Assembly: GCA_945901095.1 (NCBI GenBank) | Contig: CAMDKQ010000007.1 | Coordinates: 1 to 35,685, forward strand | DNA length: 35,685 nucleotides | Source: Bifidobacterium breve | Lineage (GTDB): Bacteria > Actinomycetota > Actinomycetes > S36-B12 | Direction of reading: 5' to 3' | Shown here: positions 18,296-29,484 of the stretch, piece after piece | Layout of the letters: every line of letters begins with the position of its first letter | Numbering within the stretch: position 1 is the stretch's first letter | Notes under the pieces: generated by a model | Told to the model about the DNA's origin: nothing | The model's input: only the letters and a program-made list of their open reading frames with translations | The model's database searches: none | Made by a program: the position numbers and the translations under genes

Positions 18296-19878
18296 TGACC
18301 AAGCGCCGTGTCCTCATTGCCGAAGAGCTCTCCCCAGCGACCGTTGAGGCCCTCGGCCCCGACTTCGAGATCATCGAATGTGATGGGGCGGATCGGGCGT
18401 CGCTGCTGTCGGCGATCACGGATGTCGATGCGATCCTCGTGCGGTCAGCGACCCTCGTTGACGCCGAGGCGATCGCGGCAGCGAAGTGCCTCAAGGTCAT
18501 CGCTCGCGCTGGTGTGGGGCTTGATAACGTTGATGTGAAGGCGGCGACGCAGGCCGGAGTGATGGTCGTGAACGCGCCGACTTCGAACATCGTTTCAGCT
18601 GCTGAACTGGCGGTCGCCCTGCTGCTGGCGTGCGCGCGCAACGTGGTGCCGGCGAGCGAGGCGCTGCACCGCGGTGAGTGGAAGCGTTCCAAGTACACCG
18701 GCGTTGAGGTCTCCGACAAGGTTGTCGGCATCGTCGGTCTAGGCCGCATTGGCATCTTGGTGGCCCAGCGGCTCAGTGCGTTCGGGGTCCAGCTCATTGC
18801 CTACGACCCATATGTCCAGCCGGCCCGGGCGTCACAACTTGGGGTCCGAATGGTCACCCTTGACGATCTTCTCGTCGAAAGTGACTTCATCACCGTCCAC
18901 CTCCCCAAGACGCCGGAAACGGTCGGATTGATCGGCGATGCTGAACTTCGAAAGGTCAAGCCGACCGTCCGCATCATCAACGCGGCCCGCGGAGGTATCG
19001 TCAATGAGGCTGCCCTCTACGAGGCGCTCGTCGATGGCCGGGTGGCGGGGGCAGGTCTTGACGTTTATGCCAAAGAGCCATGTACCGATTCGCCGCTGTT
19101 CACCCTGGAAAACGTGGTGGCGCTCCCGCACCTAGGCGCGTCCACGGATGAGGCCCAGGAGAAGGCGGGCATCTCGGTGGCTCGATCGGTCCGCCTTGCG
19201 CTCGCTGGCGAACTCGTACCGGATGCGGTCAACGTTCAGGGTGGGCAGCTTGCCGACGCAATTAAGCCGCTGCTTCCGTTGGCTGAGCAGATCGGATCGA
19301 TTGCCTGTGCCCTGGCGAGCGCTGCCGTGCAACGGGTTGATGTTGAGGTCCTTGGTGACATTGTGGACCACGATGTCCGGGTCTTGGAACTCTCCGCTCT
19401 CAAAGGTGTTTTTCAAAAATTGGTCCACGATCCGGTCTCGTTCGTGAACGCCCCCGTCCTCGCCGAGCAGCGTGGTGTCGAGGTCGCGATGACCACCGAC
19501 CGTACGAGCGCGGATCACAGATCCGTTGTTCGCGTCATTCTGACCCTCACCGATGGACAGAAGGTGAGTGTTGCTGGCACCGTGACCGGTGCGCGCCACA
19601 CGTCCAAGGTCGTTGGCGTCGATGGCTTCGAGGTCGATGTTCCCGTAAGCGATCACATGGCCTTCTTCCGCTATCACGATAAGCCAGGTGTCGTGGCGGT
19701 GGTGGGGGGAGTTCTCGGTGACGCCGGCATCAATATCGCCGGTATGCAGGTGGCGCGTGACGACTCAGGTCTGGCCCTCATCGTGCTCACGGTTGACTCC
19801 CCGATCCCGGCTGGCGCGATCGCCACGATCACCGAGCGGATCGCCGCGCATTCCGGGCGTGCCGTCGACTTGATCTAG
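18295..19878 (+). CDS. serA: D-3-phosphoglycerate dehydrogenase
   Basis: 527 aa; VGIVGLGRIGILVAQRL, INAARGGIVNEAAL, C-terminal ACT-like region FFRYHDKPGVVAVVGGVLGDAGINIAGMQV. Confidence 0.95.
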   Translation: MTKRRVLIAEELSPATVEALGPDFEIIECDGADRASLLSAITDVDAILVRSATLVDAEAIAAAKCLKVIARAGVGLDNVDVKAATQAGVMVVNAPTSNIVSAAELAVALLLACARNVVPASEALHRGEWKRSKYTGVEVSDKVVGIVGLGRIGILVAQRLSAFGVQLIAYDPYVQPARASQLGVRMVTLDDLLVESDFITVHLPKTPETVGLIGDAELRKVKPTVRIINAARGGIVNEAALYEALVDGRVAGAGLDVYAKEPCTDSPLFTLENVVALPHLGASTDEAQEKAGISVARSVRLALAGELVPDAVNVQGGQLADAIKPLLPLAEQIGSIACALASAAVQRVDVEVLGDIVDHDVRVLELSALKGVFQKLVHDPVSFVNAPVLAEQRGVEVAMTTDRTSADHRSVVRVILTLTDGQKVSVAGTVTGARHTSKVVGVDGFEVDVPVSDHMAFFRYHDKPGVVAVVGGVLGDAGINIAGMQVARDDSGLALIVLTVDSPIPAGAIATITERIAAHSGRAVDLI

Positions 19879-19929
19879 TGGGCCGGCGCTGAGCACACCT
19901 GGCGCGGCTGCCTGGGCCATGATGAGCCC

Positions 19930-20841
19930 GTGACCGACCAAGCGGCAGTCGTGCGAGTTGGACTCGCGTGGGCGCTCCTCGGTGTCGTCCTGTTCTCGTT
20001 CTCGGTTCCGCTGACGAAGGTGGCGGTGGGCGGATTCAGCCCATTCTTCACGGCAACGGGGCGCGCGGTCATCGCCGGATCCATCGCGGGCCTGTTCCTT
20101 CTGGTGTGCCGGGTTCCCTGGCCGCAGCGATCCTCGATCCGTCCGCTCGTGTTCACCATGATTGGTGCAGTGTTCGGGTGGCCGATCCTCATGGCCCTTG
20201 CGCTCGAGCGAACGACTGCTGCGCACGCTGCCGTCATCGCGGCGTTCATGCCACTCACGACCGCCCTGTTCGCAGTCATGAGGTCCAAGGAGCGAGTCTC
20301 CCGGCAGTTCTGGTGGGCGGCTTCCGCTGGCACGCTTGCCCTTGTCGTATTTGCGCTGTCAAAGGGTGGCGCGGAGGGAGGCGACTTCGCCGCGGACTTG
20401 CTCATCGTCGGCGCGGTGCTGTCATCGTCATGGTGCTACGTGGAGGGTGCGGCCATCACGAGGGTGATGCCGGGGTGGCAAGTCATCTCGTGGGTGGTGG
20501 TGCTCGCACTCCCGGTGACAGTGCCAGCATCCCTCATCTTGTGGTGGCTCACCGGTGGTTCCTACGACACGAGTGCTGCCGAATGGTGGTCGCTCGTGCT
20601 CCTCGGCGTCTCTTCTATGTACCTCGGCTTCTTCGCTTGGTATCGAGGGTTGTCGCTCGCCGGAGCAGCGCATGGAGGGCAGGTACAGCAACTCCAGGCG
20701 CTCCTTACCCTGCTGTGGTCAGCACTGCTTCTGGGCGAGCAGGTGTCAGTCGGCACGATCCTCGCTGCCGTGGCAGTCATTGGCTGCGTCGTTTGGGCTC
20801 AGCGAAGCCGCGGTACGGTGACGACTGTGCCCGAGGAGTAA
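19930..20841 (+). CDS. EamA/DMT family transporter
   Basis: 303 aa hydrophobic multi-TM protein with two EamA-like repeats. Confidence 0.85.
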   Translation: MTDQAAVVRVGLAWALLGVVLFSFSVPLTKVAVGGFSPFFTATGRAVIAGSIAGLFLLVCRVPWPQRSSIRPLVFTMIGAVFGWPILMALALERTTAAHAAVIAAFMPLTTALFAVMRSKERVSRQFWWAASAGTLALVVFALSKGGAEGGDFAADLLIVGAVLSSSWCYVEGAAITRVMPGWQVISWVVVLALPVTVPASLILWWLTGGSYDTSAAEWWSLVLLGVSSMYLGFFAWYRGLSLAGAAHGGQVQQLQALLTLLWSALLLGEQVSVGTILAAVAVIGCVVWAQRSRGTVTTVPEE

Positions 20842-20899
20842 CGAGCGCAACGGTGCCAGTAGGCGGTGACGATGACCGCAGGGGAGGGGAGGATTCGGA

Positions 20900-22660
20900 A
20901 TGACGCTGCTTCTGCGCGAGTACTTGCGTCCCCATCACGCGGTGCTCGTCCTCGTCAGCGGACTGCTCCTCATCCAGGCGTTCACGAGCCTCTACCTACC
21001 CAACCTCAATGCTGACATCATCAACAACGGTGTCATCAAGGGTGATGTTCCCTACATCCTGCGCGTGGGGATGATCATGCTCGCGGTTTCAGCCGCTCTC
21101 CTCGTGGCCTCGGTTGTGACGGTCTACTACAGCGCGCGAACCTCGATGCGACTCGGACGCGATATTCGGGCGAGCCTGTTCAGGAGAGTCGAGTCGCTGT
21201 CGCTCAGCCAAGTTCACTCGGTCGGCGTTCCCTCGCTCATCACTCGAAGCACGAACGACGTGCAGCAGATCCAGATGCTTGTCATGACGGGCCTGACCAT
21301 GATGATCCTCGCTCCAGTCATGGCTATCGGCGCCATCATCATGGCCATCCGAGAGGATGCCCAACTCTCCCGGATCCTGTTCGTCATCATCCCGGTCATG
21401 CTTGCGGTGATTACGGTGATGGTGGTTCGAACGATGCCGCTGTTCAAGGCCATGCAGTTGAAGATCGACCGGGTGAACCAGGTCCTGCGTGAGAATCTCA
21501 CGGGGATCAGGGTGGTGCGCGCCTTCAATCGCACCGAGACAGAGCGGGCGCGCTTCGCCGAGGCAAATGCGGGTCTCACGGACACGTCGCTCAAGGTGAC
21601 CATGATGTTCGCCATCATGATGCCGGTGCTCATGCTCATCATGAACATGTCATCGGTCGCGGTCATCTGGTTCGGCGGGCACCTTGTTGATAGCGGTGAC
21701 ATGCCTATTGGGAACCTCTCTGCGTTCCTCGCCTACATCATGCAGATCCTCTTCTCGGTGATGATGGCGGTGATGACCCTCATGATGATCCCTCGGGCAG
21801 CTGCGTCGGCTGAGCGGATCAACGAGGTGCTTGGAACTCAGCCCGACATGCTCGATCCTCCTTCCGCTGAGTGCCGAGAGGGTCTGTGGTCGGCGCGGGC
21901 GGAGTCGAACCTCGGGCAGGGGCGCATCGAGTTGGTGGGGGTGGGGTTCCGCTATCCGGGGGCGCAGGCGAGCGTCGTTCAGGACGTGTCACTTGCCTTC
22001 GTGCCGGGTCAGGCAACCGCGATCGTCGGCGGCACCGGGTCAGGGAAAACTACCCTGCTCAACCTCATCCCGAGACTTCTGGATACGACCGAGGGGAAGG
22101 TTTTCGTCAATGGTGTTGACGTACGTCACGTTCCGATGGAGGAACTGTGGCAGGGCTTCGGGATCGTTCCTCAGAAGTCATTCCTGTTCTCTGGAACTGT
22201 TGCGAGCAATATCCGATTCGGCAGGCCGGATGCGACCGATGACGAGATCTGGTGTGCACTTGAGATTTCGCAGGCGGCCGACTTCGTCAGGCGGATGCCC
22301 GATCAACTTGGATCGACAATCGATCAGGGTGGGGCGAATCTTTCGGGCGGTCAGCGCCAGCGGCTCTCGATAGCCCGTGCCGTAGTTCGTAGACCGGCGG
22401 TCTACCTCTTCGACGATAGTTTCTCGGCGCTGGACTACTCCACCGATGCCCGCCTACGCGCGGCTCTTGCCAAGGAGACGACCGGGTCAACCATGATCAT
22501 GGTTGCGCAGCGTGTCAGTTCGATCATGCATTGTGACCAGATTGTGGTCATGGACTACGGGCGGGTGGTCGGTATTGGCACGCACGCTGATCTCATTGGC
22601 TCCTGTGAGACCTACCGGGAGATCGCCCTCTCGCAGGCTGAATTGGGTAGTCCGGTATGA
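20900..22660 (+). CDS. ABC transporter ATP-binding/permease protein (exporter half, Walker B DD variant)
   Basis: 586 aa; GGTGSGKTTLLNLIPRLL, LSGGQRQRLSIARA, VYLFDDSFSALD. Confidence 0.92.
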   Translation: MTLLLREYLRPHHAVLVLVSGLLLIQAFTSLYLPNLNADIINNGVIKGDVPYILRVGMIMLAVSAALLVASVVTVYYSARTSMRLGRDIRASLFRRVESLSLSQVHSVGVPSLITRSTNDVQQIQMLVMTGLTMMILAPVMAIGAIIMAIREDAQLSRILFVIIPVMLAVITVMVVRTMPLFKAMQLKIDRVNQVLRENLTGIRVVRAFNRTETERARFAEANAGLTDTSLKVTMMFAIMMPVLMLIMNMSSVAVIWFGGHLVDSGDMPIGNLSAFLAYIMQILFSVMMAVMTLMMIPRAAASAERINEVLGTQPDMLDPPSAECREGLWSARAESNLGQGRIELVGVGFRYPGAQASVVQDVSLAFVPGQATAIVGGTGSGKTTLLNLIPRLLDTTEGKVFVNGVDVRHVPMEELWQGFGIVPQKSFLFSGTVASNIRFGRPDATDDEIWCALEISQAADFVRRMPDQLGSTIDQGGANLSGGQRQRLSIARAVVRRPAVYLFDDSFSALDYSTDARLRAALAKETTGSTMIMVAQRVSSIMHCDQIVVMDYGRVVGIGTHADLIGSCETYREIALSQAELGSPV

Positions 22661-24627
22661 GCATGCATGGGCCCGGGGGCGGGGGGCGACCTAGCGGCCC
22701 GATGGCGGGCGGACCCGGCATGGGATTGGCGCCGGCGGCGCAGAAGGCTACTGACTTCAATGCGGCGATTCGTCGAATCGCGGCTCGCCTTCACCCGGAG
22801 CGATGGCTCATCACGGCCGTTTTCGTCCTCGGAAGCGTGAGTGTGTTTCTGGCGGTCCTCGGTCCCAAGCTGCTCGGCAATGCTACGAACGTCATCTTCG
22901 CGGGCGTCATCTCGTCGCGAATTCCAATCGGGATGACCCAGGATCAGGCCATTGAGGCCATGCAGGCATCCGGCGATGACAGTCAGGCCGCGATGGTCGG
23001 CGCAATGACGCTGAACCCGGGCGCGGGAGTCGACTTCGGTGAGTTGGCGAGGATCATCTCGCTCGTCGCTGTCGTCTACTTTGTGAGTGCGGTTCTTTCC
23101 TGGGCGCAGAACGCCCTCATGGCGGGGGTGACGCAGCGAACGATCTACCGCTTACGGGAGGAGGTCGACCACAAACTCGGGCGCCTGCCACTCAAGTACT
23201 ACGACTCGACCCCTCGGGGGGACCTGCTGAGCAGGGTAACCAACGACATCGACAACATTGCGACAACGCTTCAGCAGACGCTCACCCAACTCGTGACGTC
23301 GATCCTTACGGTCATCGGCGTGTTGGCGATGATGGTGTGGATCAGTCCGTTGCTCGCCATCATCTCCGTCCTCACTGTGCCGCTCTCATTCTTCGTGGCG
23401 ATGCTCATCGCTAGACAATCAAAGCCGCACTTCGTGGCACAGTGGTCCTGGACGGGCAAGGTGAACTCGCATGTGGAGGAGACCTTCTCCGGACACGAAT
23501 TGGTCCGGGTGTACGGTCACAGACATCAGGCGATCGTCGATTTCGACGCGGCGAATGAGCGGATGTACGAGAGCAGTTTCCGTGCCCAGTTCATCTCGGG
23601 TCTCATCCAACCTGCACTCACCTTCGTCTCAAACCTTAACTACGTCGCGATTGCCGTGTTCGGAGGACTTCGCGTCGCCAGCGGGACGATGTCGCTCGGC
23701 GATGTGCAGGCGTTCATCCAGTACTCGCGCCAGTTCTCAATGCCGATTATGCAGATCGCCGGAGTGGCAAACCTGCTCCAATCGGGCGCTGCTTCAGCCG
23801 AGCGGGTGTTCGAGATCCTCGATGCTCCCGAGGAGTTACCCGACAGCACCTCACCCGCCCGCATCGTCGATCCCACTGGACGAATCCGCTTCGAGAACGT
23901 CCGCTTCCGTTATCTCGACGACGTCCCCCTCATCGAGGATCTCAGCCTCGACGTGGAGCCGGGGCAGACCATCGCGATCGTCGGACCGACCGGAGCAGGA
24001 AAGACAACCCTCGTGAACCTGCTCATGCGCTTCTACGAGGTGCAGTCCGGCCGGATTCTCATCGACGGCGTCGACACCCGCGATGTGACCCGAGAGGATG
24101 TGAGACGTTGCTTCGGAATGGTCCTTCAGGATGCATGGCTGTTCGAGGGCACGATCTTCGACAACATCGCCTACGGTGCGCAGAATCCGACGCGTGAGGA
24201 GGTCGAGCGAGCAGCGCGGGCGTCATTCGCGGAGCACTTCATTCAGACCCTGCCCGACGGGTACCAGTCCAGGCTCACCGATCTCGCGGAAAACGTAAGC
24301 TCGGGTGAGCGTCAACTCCTCACCATTGCTCGGGCATTCCTTGCCGATCCGGCGGTCCTCATCCTGGACGAAGCGACGAGTTCGGTCGACACGCGCACCG
24401 AAGTGCTCATCCAGCGGGCGATGGCCGAGCTCCGGCGAGGGCGAACGAGCTTCGTCATCGCTCATCGGCTCTCGACCATTCGGGCGGCTGATGTCATCCT
24501 CGTTATGGTCAAGGGCAGCATCATCGAGCAGGGCTCCCACGAGGAACTCATGGAGCGCAAGGGTTTCTACTACGAACTGTACGAAAGCCAATTCGCGCAG
24601 AGTTCCGACGAGGTCGTCGCGGGCTAG
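22657..24627 (+). CDS. ABC transporter ATP-binding/permease protein (exporter half, degenerate signature)
   Basis: 656 aa; GPTGAGKTTLVNLLMRFY, VSSGERQLLTIARAF, LILDEATSSVD; overlaps previous gene. Confidence 0.92.
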   Translation: MSMHGPGGGGRPSGPMAGGPGMGLAPAAQKATDFNAAIRRIAARLHPERWLITAVFVLGSVSVFLAVLGPKLLGNATNVIFAGVISSRIPIGMTQDQAIEAMQASGDDSQAAMVGAMTLNPGAGVDFGELARIISLVAVVYFVSAVLSWAQNALMAGVTQRTIYRLREEVDHKLGRLPLKYYDSTPRGDLLSRVTNDIDNIATTLQQTLTQLVTSILTVIGVLAMMVWISPLLAIISVLTVPLSFFVAMLIARQSKPHFVAQWSWTGKVNSHVEETFSGHELVRVYGHRHQAIVDFDAANERMYESSFRAQFISGLIQPALTFVSNLNYVAIAVFGGLRVASGTMSLGDVQAFIQYSRQFSMPIMQIAGVANLLQSGAASAERVFEILDAPEELPDSTSPARIVDPTGRIRFENVRFRYLDDVPLIEDLSLDVEPGQTIAIVGPTGAGKTTLVNLLMRFYEVQSGRILIDGVDTRDVTREDVRRCFGMVLQDAWLFEGTIFDNIAYGAQNPTREEVERAARASFAEHFIQTLPDGYQSRLTDLAENVSSGERQLLTIARAFLADPAVLILDEATSSVDTRTEVLIQRAMAELRRGRTSFVIAHRLSTIRAADVILVMVKGSIIEQGSHEELMERKGFYYELYESQFAQSSDEVVAG

Positions 24628-24634
24628 GCGCCCG

Positions 24635-26425
<1,791 letters not shown>

Positions 26426-26468
26426 CTAAGCCTGTGACCGGCAAAGGTGCCTGTGACCGGCGAACGAC

Positions 26469-26511
26469 AAAACCCGCGACGAGGAGGCCGGTGGTCTAGG
26501 CCTCGCCGCGG
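26469..26511 (-). terminator. Terminator-like hairpin of the leuA attenuator, 5' arm inside the leader ORF
   Basis: minus strand CCGCGGCGAGG ... CCTCGTCGCGG (11 pairs, one G-U) followed by GTTTTG; nested AGGCC/GGCCT. Confidence 0.65.
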
Positions 26512-26537
26512 CAGCGAAGGAGGAGGGCTCGCGTCAT
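26496..26537 (-). CDS. leuA leader peptide MTRALLLRCRGEA
   Basis: ATG ACG CGA GCC CTC CTC CTT CGC TGC CGC GGC GAG GCC TAG on minus strand upstream of leuA; TACAGT -10-like element at 26547-26552. Confidence 0.8.
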   Translation of the reverse strand: MTRALLLRCRGEA

Positions 26538-26647
26538 GATGCGGTGACTGTAGCAGGTGTCGGGCGGGTTCACGTCTGTGCAGGAGGCAGGTTTTTGCAG
26601 GAGGCTGGTTTGCGTATCGGGCAGTTGATGTCTGGTAGAGATGTTTC

Positions 26648-27061
26648 ATGACCGCATCCACCGCCCTGGACATCCTCGGCTCGGCTAAGTACATCTCCCT
26701 GACGACCTATCGCGCGGACGGCACCGCAGTCGCGACTCCGGTTTGGCTCGCTCGTAGCGGCGATGCCCTCATCCTCATCACTGATCCGAACTCCGGCAAG
26801 GTGAAGCGGTTGCGAAGCAACCCCGCGGTCCTAGTCTCCCCATGCGATATGCGTGGTCGCGTAAAGCCCGGGGCTGTGGTCGCGTCGGGGGTTGCGAGCC
26901 TTCAGGATGCGGAGCAGACGGAGGTGAGCGTGGCTGTCATCACCCGTAAATACGGGTTGCTTGGACGAATCCTCACCCACATGAGCGAGCGGAGGGCGCG
27001 CAAGTCAGGGAGCGGTGGGGTCGCGCATTGTGGAATCACGGTCAGGCTCACGGCTGACTGA
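26648..27061 (+). CDS. PPOX class (F420-dependent-type) oxidoreductase
   Basis: 137 aa; [42 protein letters not shown]. Confidence 0.88.
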   Translation: MTASTALDILGSAKYISLTTYRADGTAVATPVWLARSGDALILITDPNSGKVKRLRSNPAVLVSPCDMRGRVKPGAVVASGVASLQDAEQTEVSVAVITRKYGLLGRILTHMSERRARKSGSGGVAHCGITVRLTAD

Positions 27062-27104
27062 TCCGGGGATGTGTTGCCATTCGGCGACAACTACTCTTCT
27101 GTTC

Positions 27105-28166
27105 ATGTCACGCACACTGAACCTTGCACTCATTCCCGGCGACGGCATCGGGACGGAGGTTGTGGCCGAGGCCATGAAGGTCCTCCTTGCGATCGCTCCG
27201 CTAGCTGAGGTCACCGTCGAGACGACCGAATACGACCTTGGTGCGCGTCGCTACAACGCGACCGGCGAGTTGCTGCCGGATTCGGTGGTGGAGGAACTGC
27301 GCGGCTACGACGCCATCCTGCTCGGTGCGATTGGTGACCCGTCCGTGGCTCCAGGGATTCTCGAGCGGGGGGTACTGCTCCCGCTCCGCTTCGTCATGGA
27401 CCATCACGTGAACCTGCGCCCCGTGAAGCTGTACCCGGGCGTGACAGGGCCGATCGCTGGTAAGGGTCCTGCAGAGATCGACTTCGTTGTCTGCAGGGAG
27501 GGGACCGAGGGCCCATATGTGGGTTCAGGCGGCGTCCTTCGCAAGGGGACCGTCCATGAGGTCGCAACCGAGGAGAGCATCAACACAGCATTCGGTGTCG
27601 AACGGATTGTGCGCGATGCATTCGAGAGGGCAGGCCGGCGGCGCGGCAAGGTCACCCTCGTGCACAAGACGAATGTGCTCGTCCACGCTGGGTCCCTGTG
27701 GCAGCGGACCTTCGATCGCGTCGCCAAGGATTACCCCGACATCGCCACCGACTACTGCCACGTGGACGCCGCGTCAATGTTTTTCCTCACGAACCCCGAG
27801 CGCTTCGATGTCGTCGTCACCGACAATCTGTTCGGCGACATCCTCACCGACATCGGGGCCGCGATCGGCGGGGGCATCGGCCTTGCCGCGAGTGGCAATA
27901 TCGACCCGAGCCGTGCGAATCCGAGCATGTTCGAGCCCGTCCATGGGTCGGCGCCGGACATCGCCGGACAGGGCAAGGCCGATCCGACCGCGACCGTCAT
28001 GTCACTTGCAATGCTCCTCGACCACGTCGGCCTCGCCGATGCATCGGGATGGGTCGAGACCGCCGTGGCCGCCGACCTAGCGACCCGGGGAAGTGCGGTT
28101 CGGTCGACGAGCGAGATTGGCGATGCACTTTCTTCGGGCGCTGTCGCAGCGTCGGGTCTAGGCTGA
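27105..28166 (+). CDS. leuB: 3-isopropylmalate dehydrogenase
   Basis: 353 aa from ATG 27105; [77 protein letters not shown]. Confidence 0.96.
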   Translation: MSRTLNLALIPGDGIGTEVVAEAMKVLLAIAPLAEVTVETTEYDLGARRYNATGELLPDSVVEELRGYDAILLGAIGDPSVAPGILERGVLLPLRFVMDHHVNLRPVKLYPGVTGPIAGKGPAEIDFVVCREGTEGPYVGSGGVLRKGTVHEVATEESINTAFGVERIVRDAFERAGRRRGKVTLVHKTNVLVHAGSLWQRTFDRVAKDYPDIATDYCHVDAASMFFLTNPERFDVVVTDNLFGDILTDIGAAIGGGIGLAASGNIDPSRANPSMFEPVHGSAPDIAGQGKADPTATVMSLAMLLDHVGLADASGWVETAVAADLATRGSAVRSTSEIGDALSSGAVAASGLG

Positions 28167-28207
28167 GCCCAAGGGCACTTGTGGAACCTTTCGATGAGGA
28201 GTCGAGC

Positions 28208-29362
28208 ATGAGCGCGGTGGCTGAAGAGGGCGTGGCTGAACATGGCACGGCTGAACATGGCACGGCACTGTGGCCAATCGCGATCACCGAGAACGCGTCG
28301 CCCGTCACGTCCGTGCGTCGGGCTGAAATCCTTGCCAATCCCGGATTTGGGCGCTACTTCACCGACCACATGGTCACCGCACAGTGGACATCGGATCATG
28401 GATGGCACGAGGCTGAACTCGTCCCGTACGGGCCGATCAGCCTTGACCCTGCGACGAGTGTTCTCCACTACGGTCAAGAGATTTTCGAAGGGCTGAAGGC
28501 ATATCGCCACGCTGATGGTTCGGTCAAGACCTTCCGACCGATGCGTAATGCCGCCCGATTCGCCGCCTCGGCCCGGCGTCTGGCGATGGCGGAGCTTCCA
28601 GAGGAATTGTTCCTCGGGTCGATCGAGGCGCTCGTTCGTCAGGATCGCGCCTGGGTTTCCGGGGAGGACGAGCGATCGCTCTACCTGCGTCCGTTCATGA
28701 TTTCCACCGAGGTGGGTCTTGGTGTACGGCCAGCCAACTCCTACCAGTACCTGCTCATCGCCTCACCGGCGGGCGCATATTTCCCCAACGGGATTAAGCC
28801 AGTCTCGGTATGGCTCTCCGACGACTATGTGCGCGCGGCACCGGGTGGAACCGGCGAGGCAAAATGCGGCGGAAACTACGCTGCGTCCCTCGTGGCGCAG
28901 GCTGAGGCCGCGCAGCATGGCTGCGATCAGGTGGTCTGGCTCGATGCGGTCGAACGGACCTGGATCGAGGAGATGGGCGGCATGAATCTCTACTTCGTGC
29001 GGGGCTCCGGTGATTCCGCACGGCTCGTCACTCCTCGACTCACCGGCTCGCTCCTTCCCGGCATCACCCGGGATTCACTCCTTACCGTGGCGATGGACCA
29101 CGGCATCCGTGCCGACGAGGAGCCGATCAGTGTCGGCGATTGGCGTGACGGATGCCAGAGCGGCGAAATAACCGAGGTATTCGCCTGCGGCACGGCTGCG
29201 GTCATCACGCCTGTTGGCCACGTGAAGTCGCGGCAGAGCGGCGCCTGGTCGATCTCAGGCGGGCTGACCGGGCCGGTGACAACGCTGCTTCGTCAGGCAC
29301 TCCTCGACGTTCAAACAGGCGCTGCGCCCGATCCCCACAACTGGATGCACACCATCTGCTAG
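28208..29362 (+). CDS. ilvE: Branched-chain amino acid aminotransferase
   Basis: 384 aa from ATG 28208; [43 protein letters not shown]. Confidence 0.96.
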   Translation: MSAVAEEGVAEHGTAEHGTALWPIAITENASPVTSVRRAEILANPGFGRYFTDHMVTAQWTSDHGWHEAELVPYGPISLDPATSVLHYGQEIFEGLKAYRHADGSVKTFRPMRNAARFAASARRLAMAELPEELFLGSIEALVRQDRAWVSGEDERSLYLRPFMISTEVGLGVRPANSYQYLLIASPAGAYFPNGIKPVSVWLSDDYVRAAPGGTGEAKCGGNYAASLVAQAEAAQHGCDQVVWLDAVERTWIEEMGGMNLYFVRGSGDSARLVTPRLTGSLLPGITRDSLLTVAMDHGIRADEEPISVGDWRDGCQSGEITEVFACGTAAVITPVGHVKSRQSGAWSISGGLTGPVTTLLRQALLDVQTGAAPDPHNWMHTIC

Positions 29363-29371
29363 GTTTAGGCT

Positions 29372-29401
29372 GTGCATTACATCACCATCATTATTTCCTA
29401 G
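29372..29401 (+). CDS. cimA leader peptide MHYITIIIS (Ile attenuator)
   Basis: GTG CAT TAC ATC ACC ATC ATT ATT TCC TAG: 4 Ile of 9 codons, directly upstream of two hairpins and cimA; TAGGTT -10-like element at 29360-29365. Confidence 0.8.
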   Translation: MHYITIIIS

Positions 29402-29425
29402 CGCGTCGACCACCGGTCGACGCGC
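29401..29425 (+). promoter_or_regulatory. Perfect 11-bp RNA hairpin overlapping the leader stop codon
   Basis: GCGCGTCGACC-acc-GGTCGACGCGC. Confidence 0.85.
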
Positions 29426-29427
29426 AG

Positions 29428-29453
29428 CCCTTCGCATCCGCGGGGGGTTTTTT
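29428..29453 (+). terminator. Attenuator terminator upstream of cimA
   Basis: CCCTTCGC-atcc-GCGGGGGG (8 pairs, two G-U) followed by TTTTTT. Confidence 0.82.
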
Positions 29454-29484
29454 CATGTGCAGAGCACCGCACGAAAGGCGCATC

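Noticed and set aside
28235-28264. 15-bp tandem repeat ([10 protein letters not shown]) at the ilvE N-terminus
   Set aside because: Short in-frame repeat in a non-conserved N-terminal extension; probably neutral.
27698-29362. 554-aa ORF starting inside leuB and extending through ilvE
   Set aside because: The N-terminal part is out-of-frame leuB with Arg-rich low-information sequence; the true ilvE start is ATG 28208.
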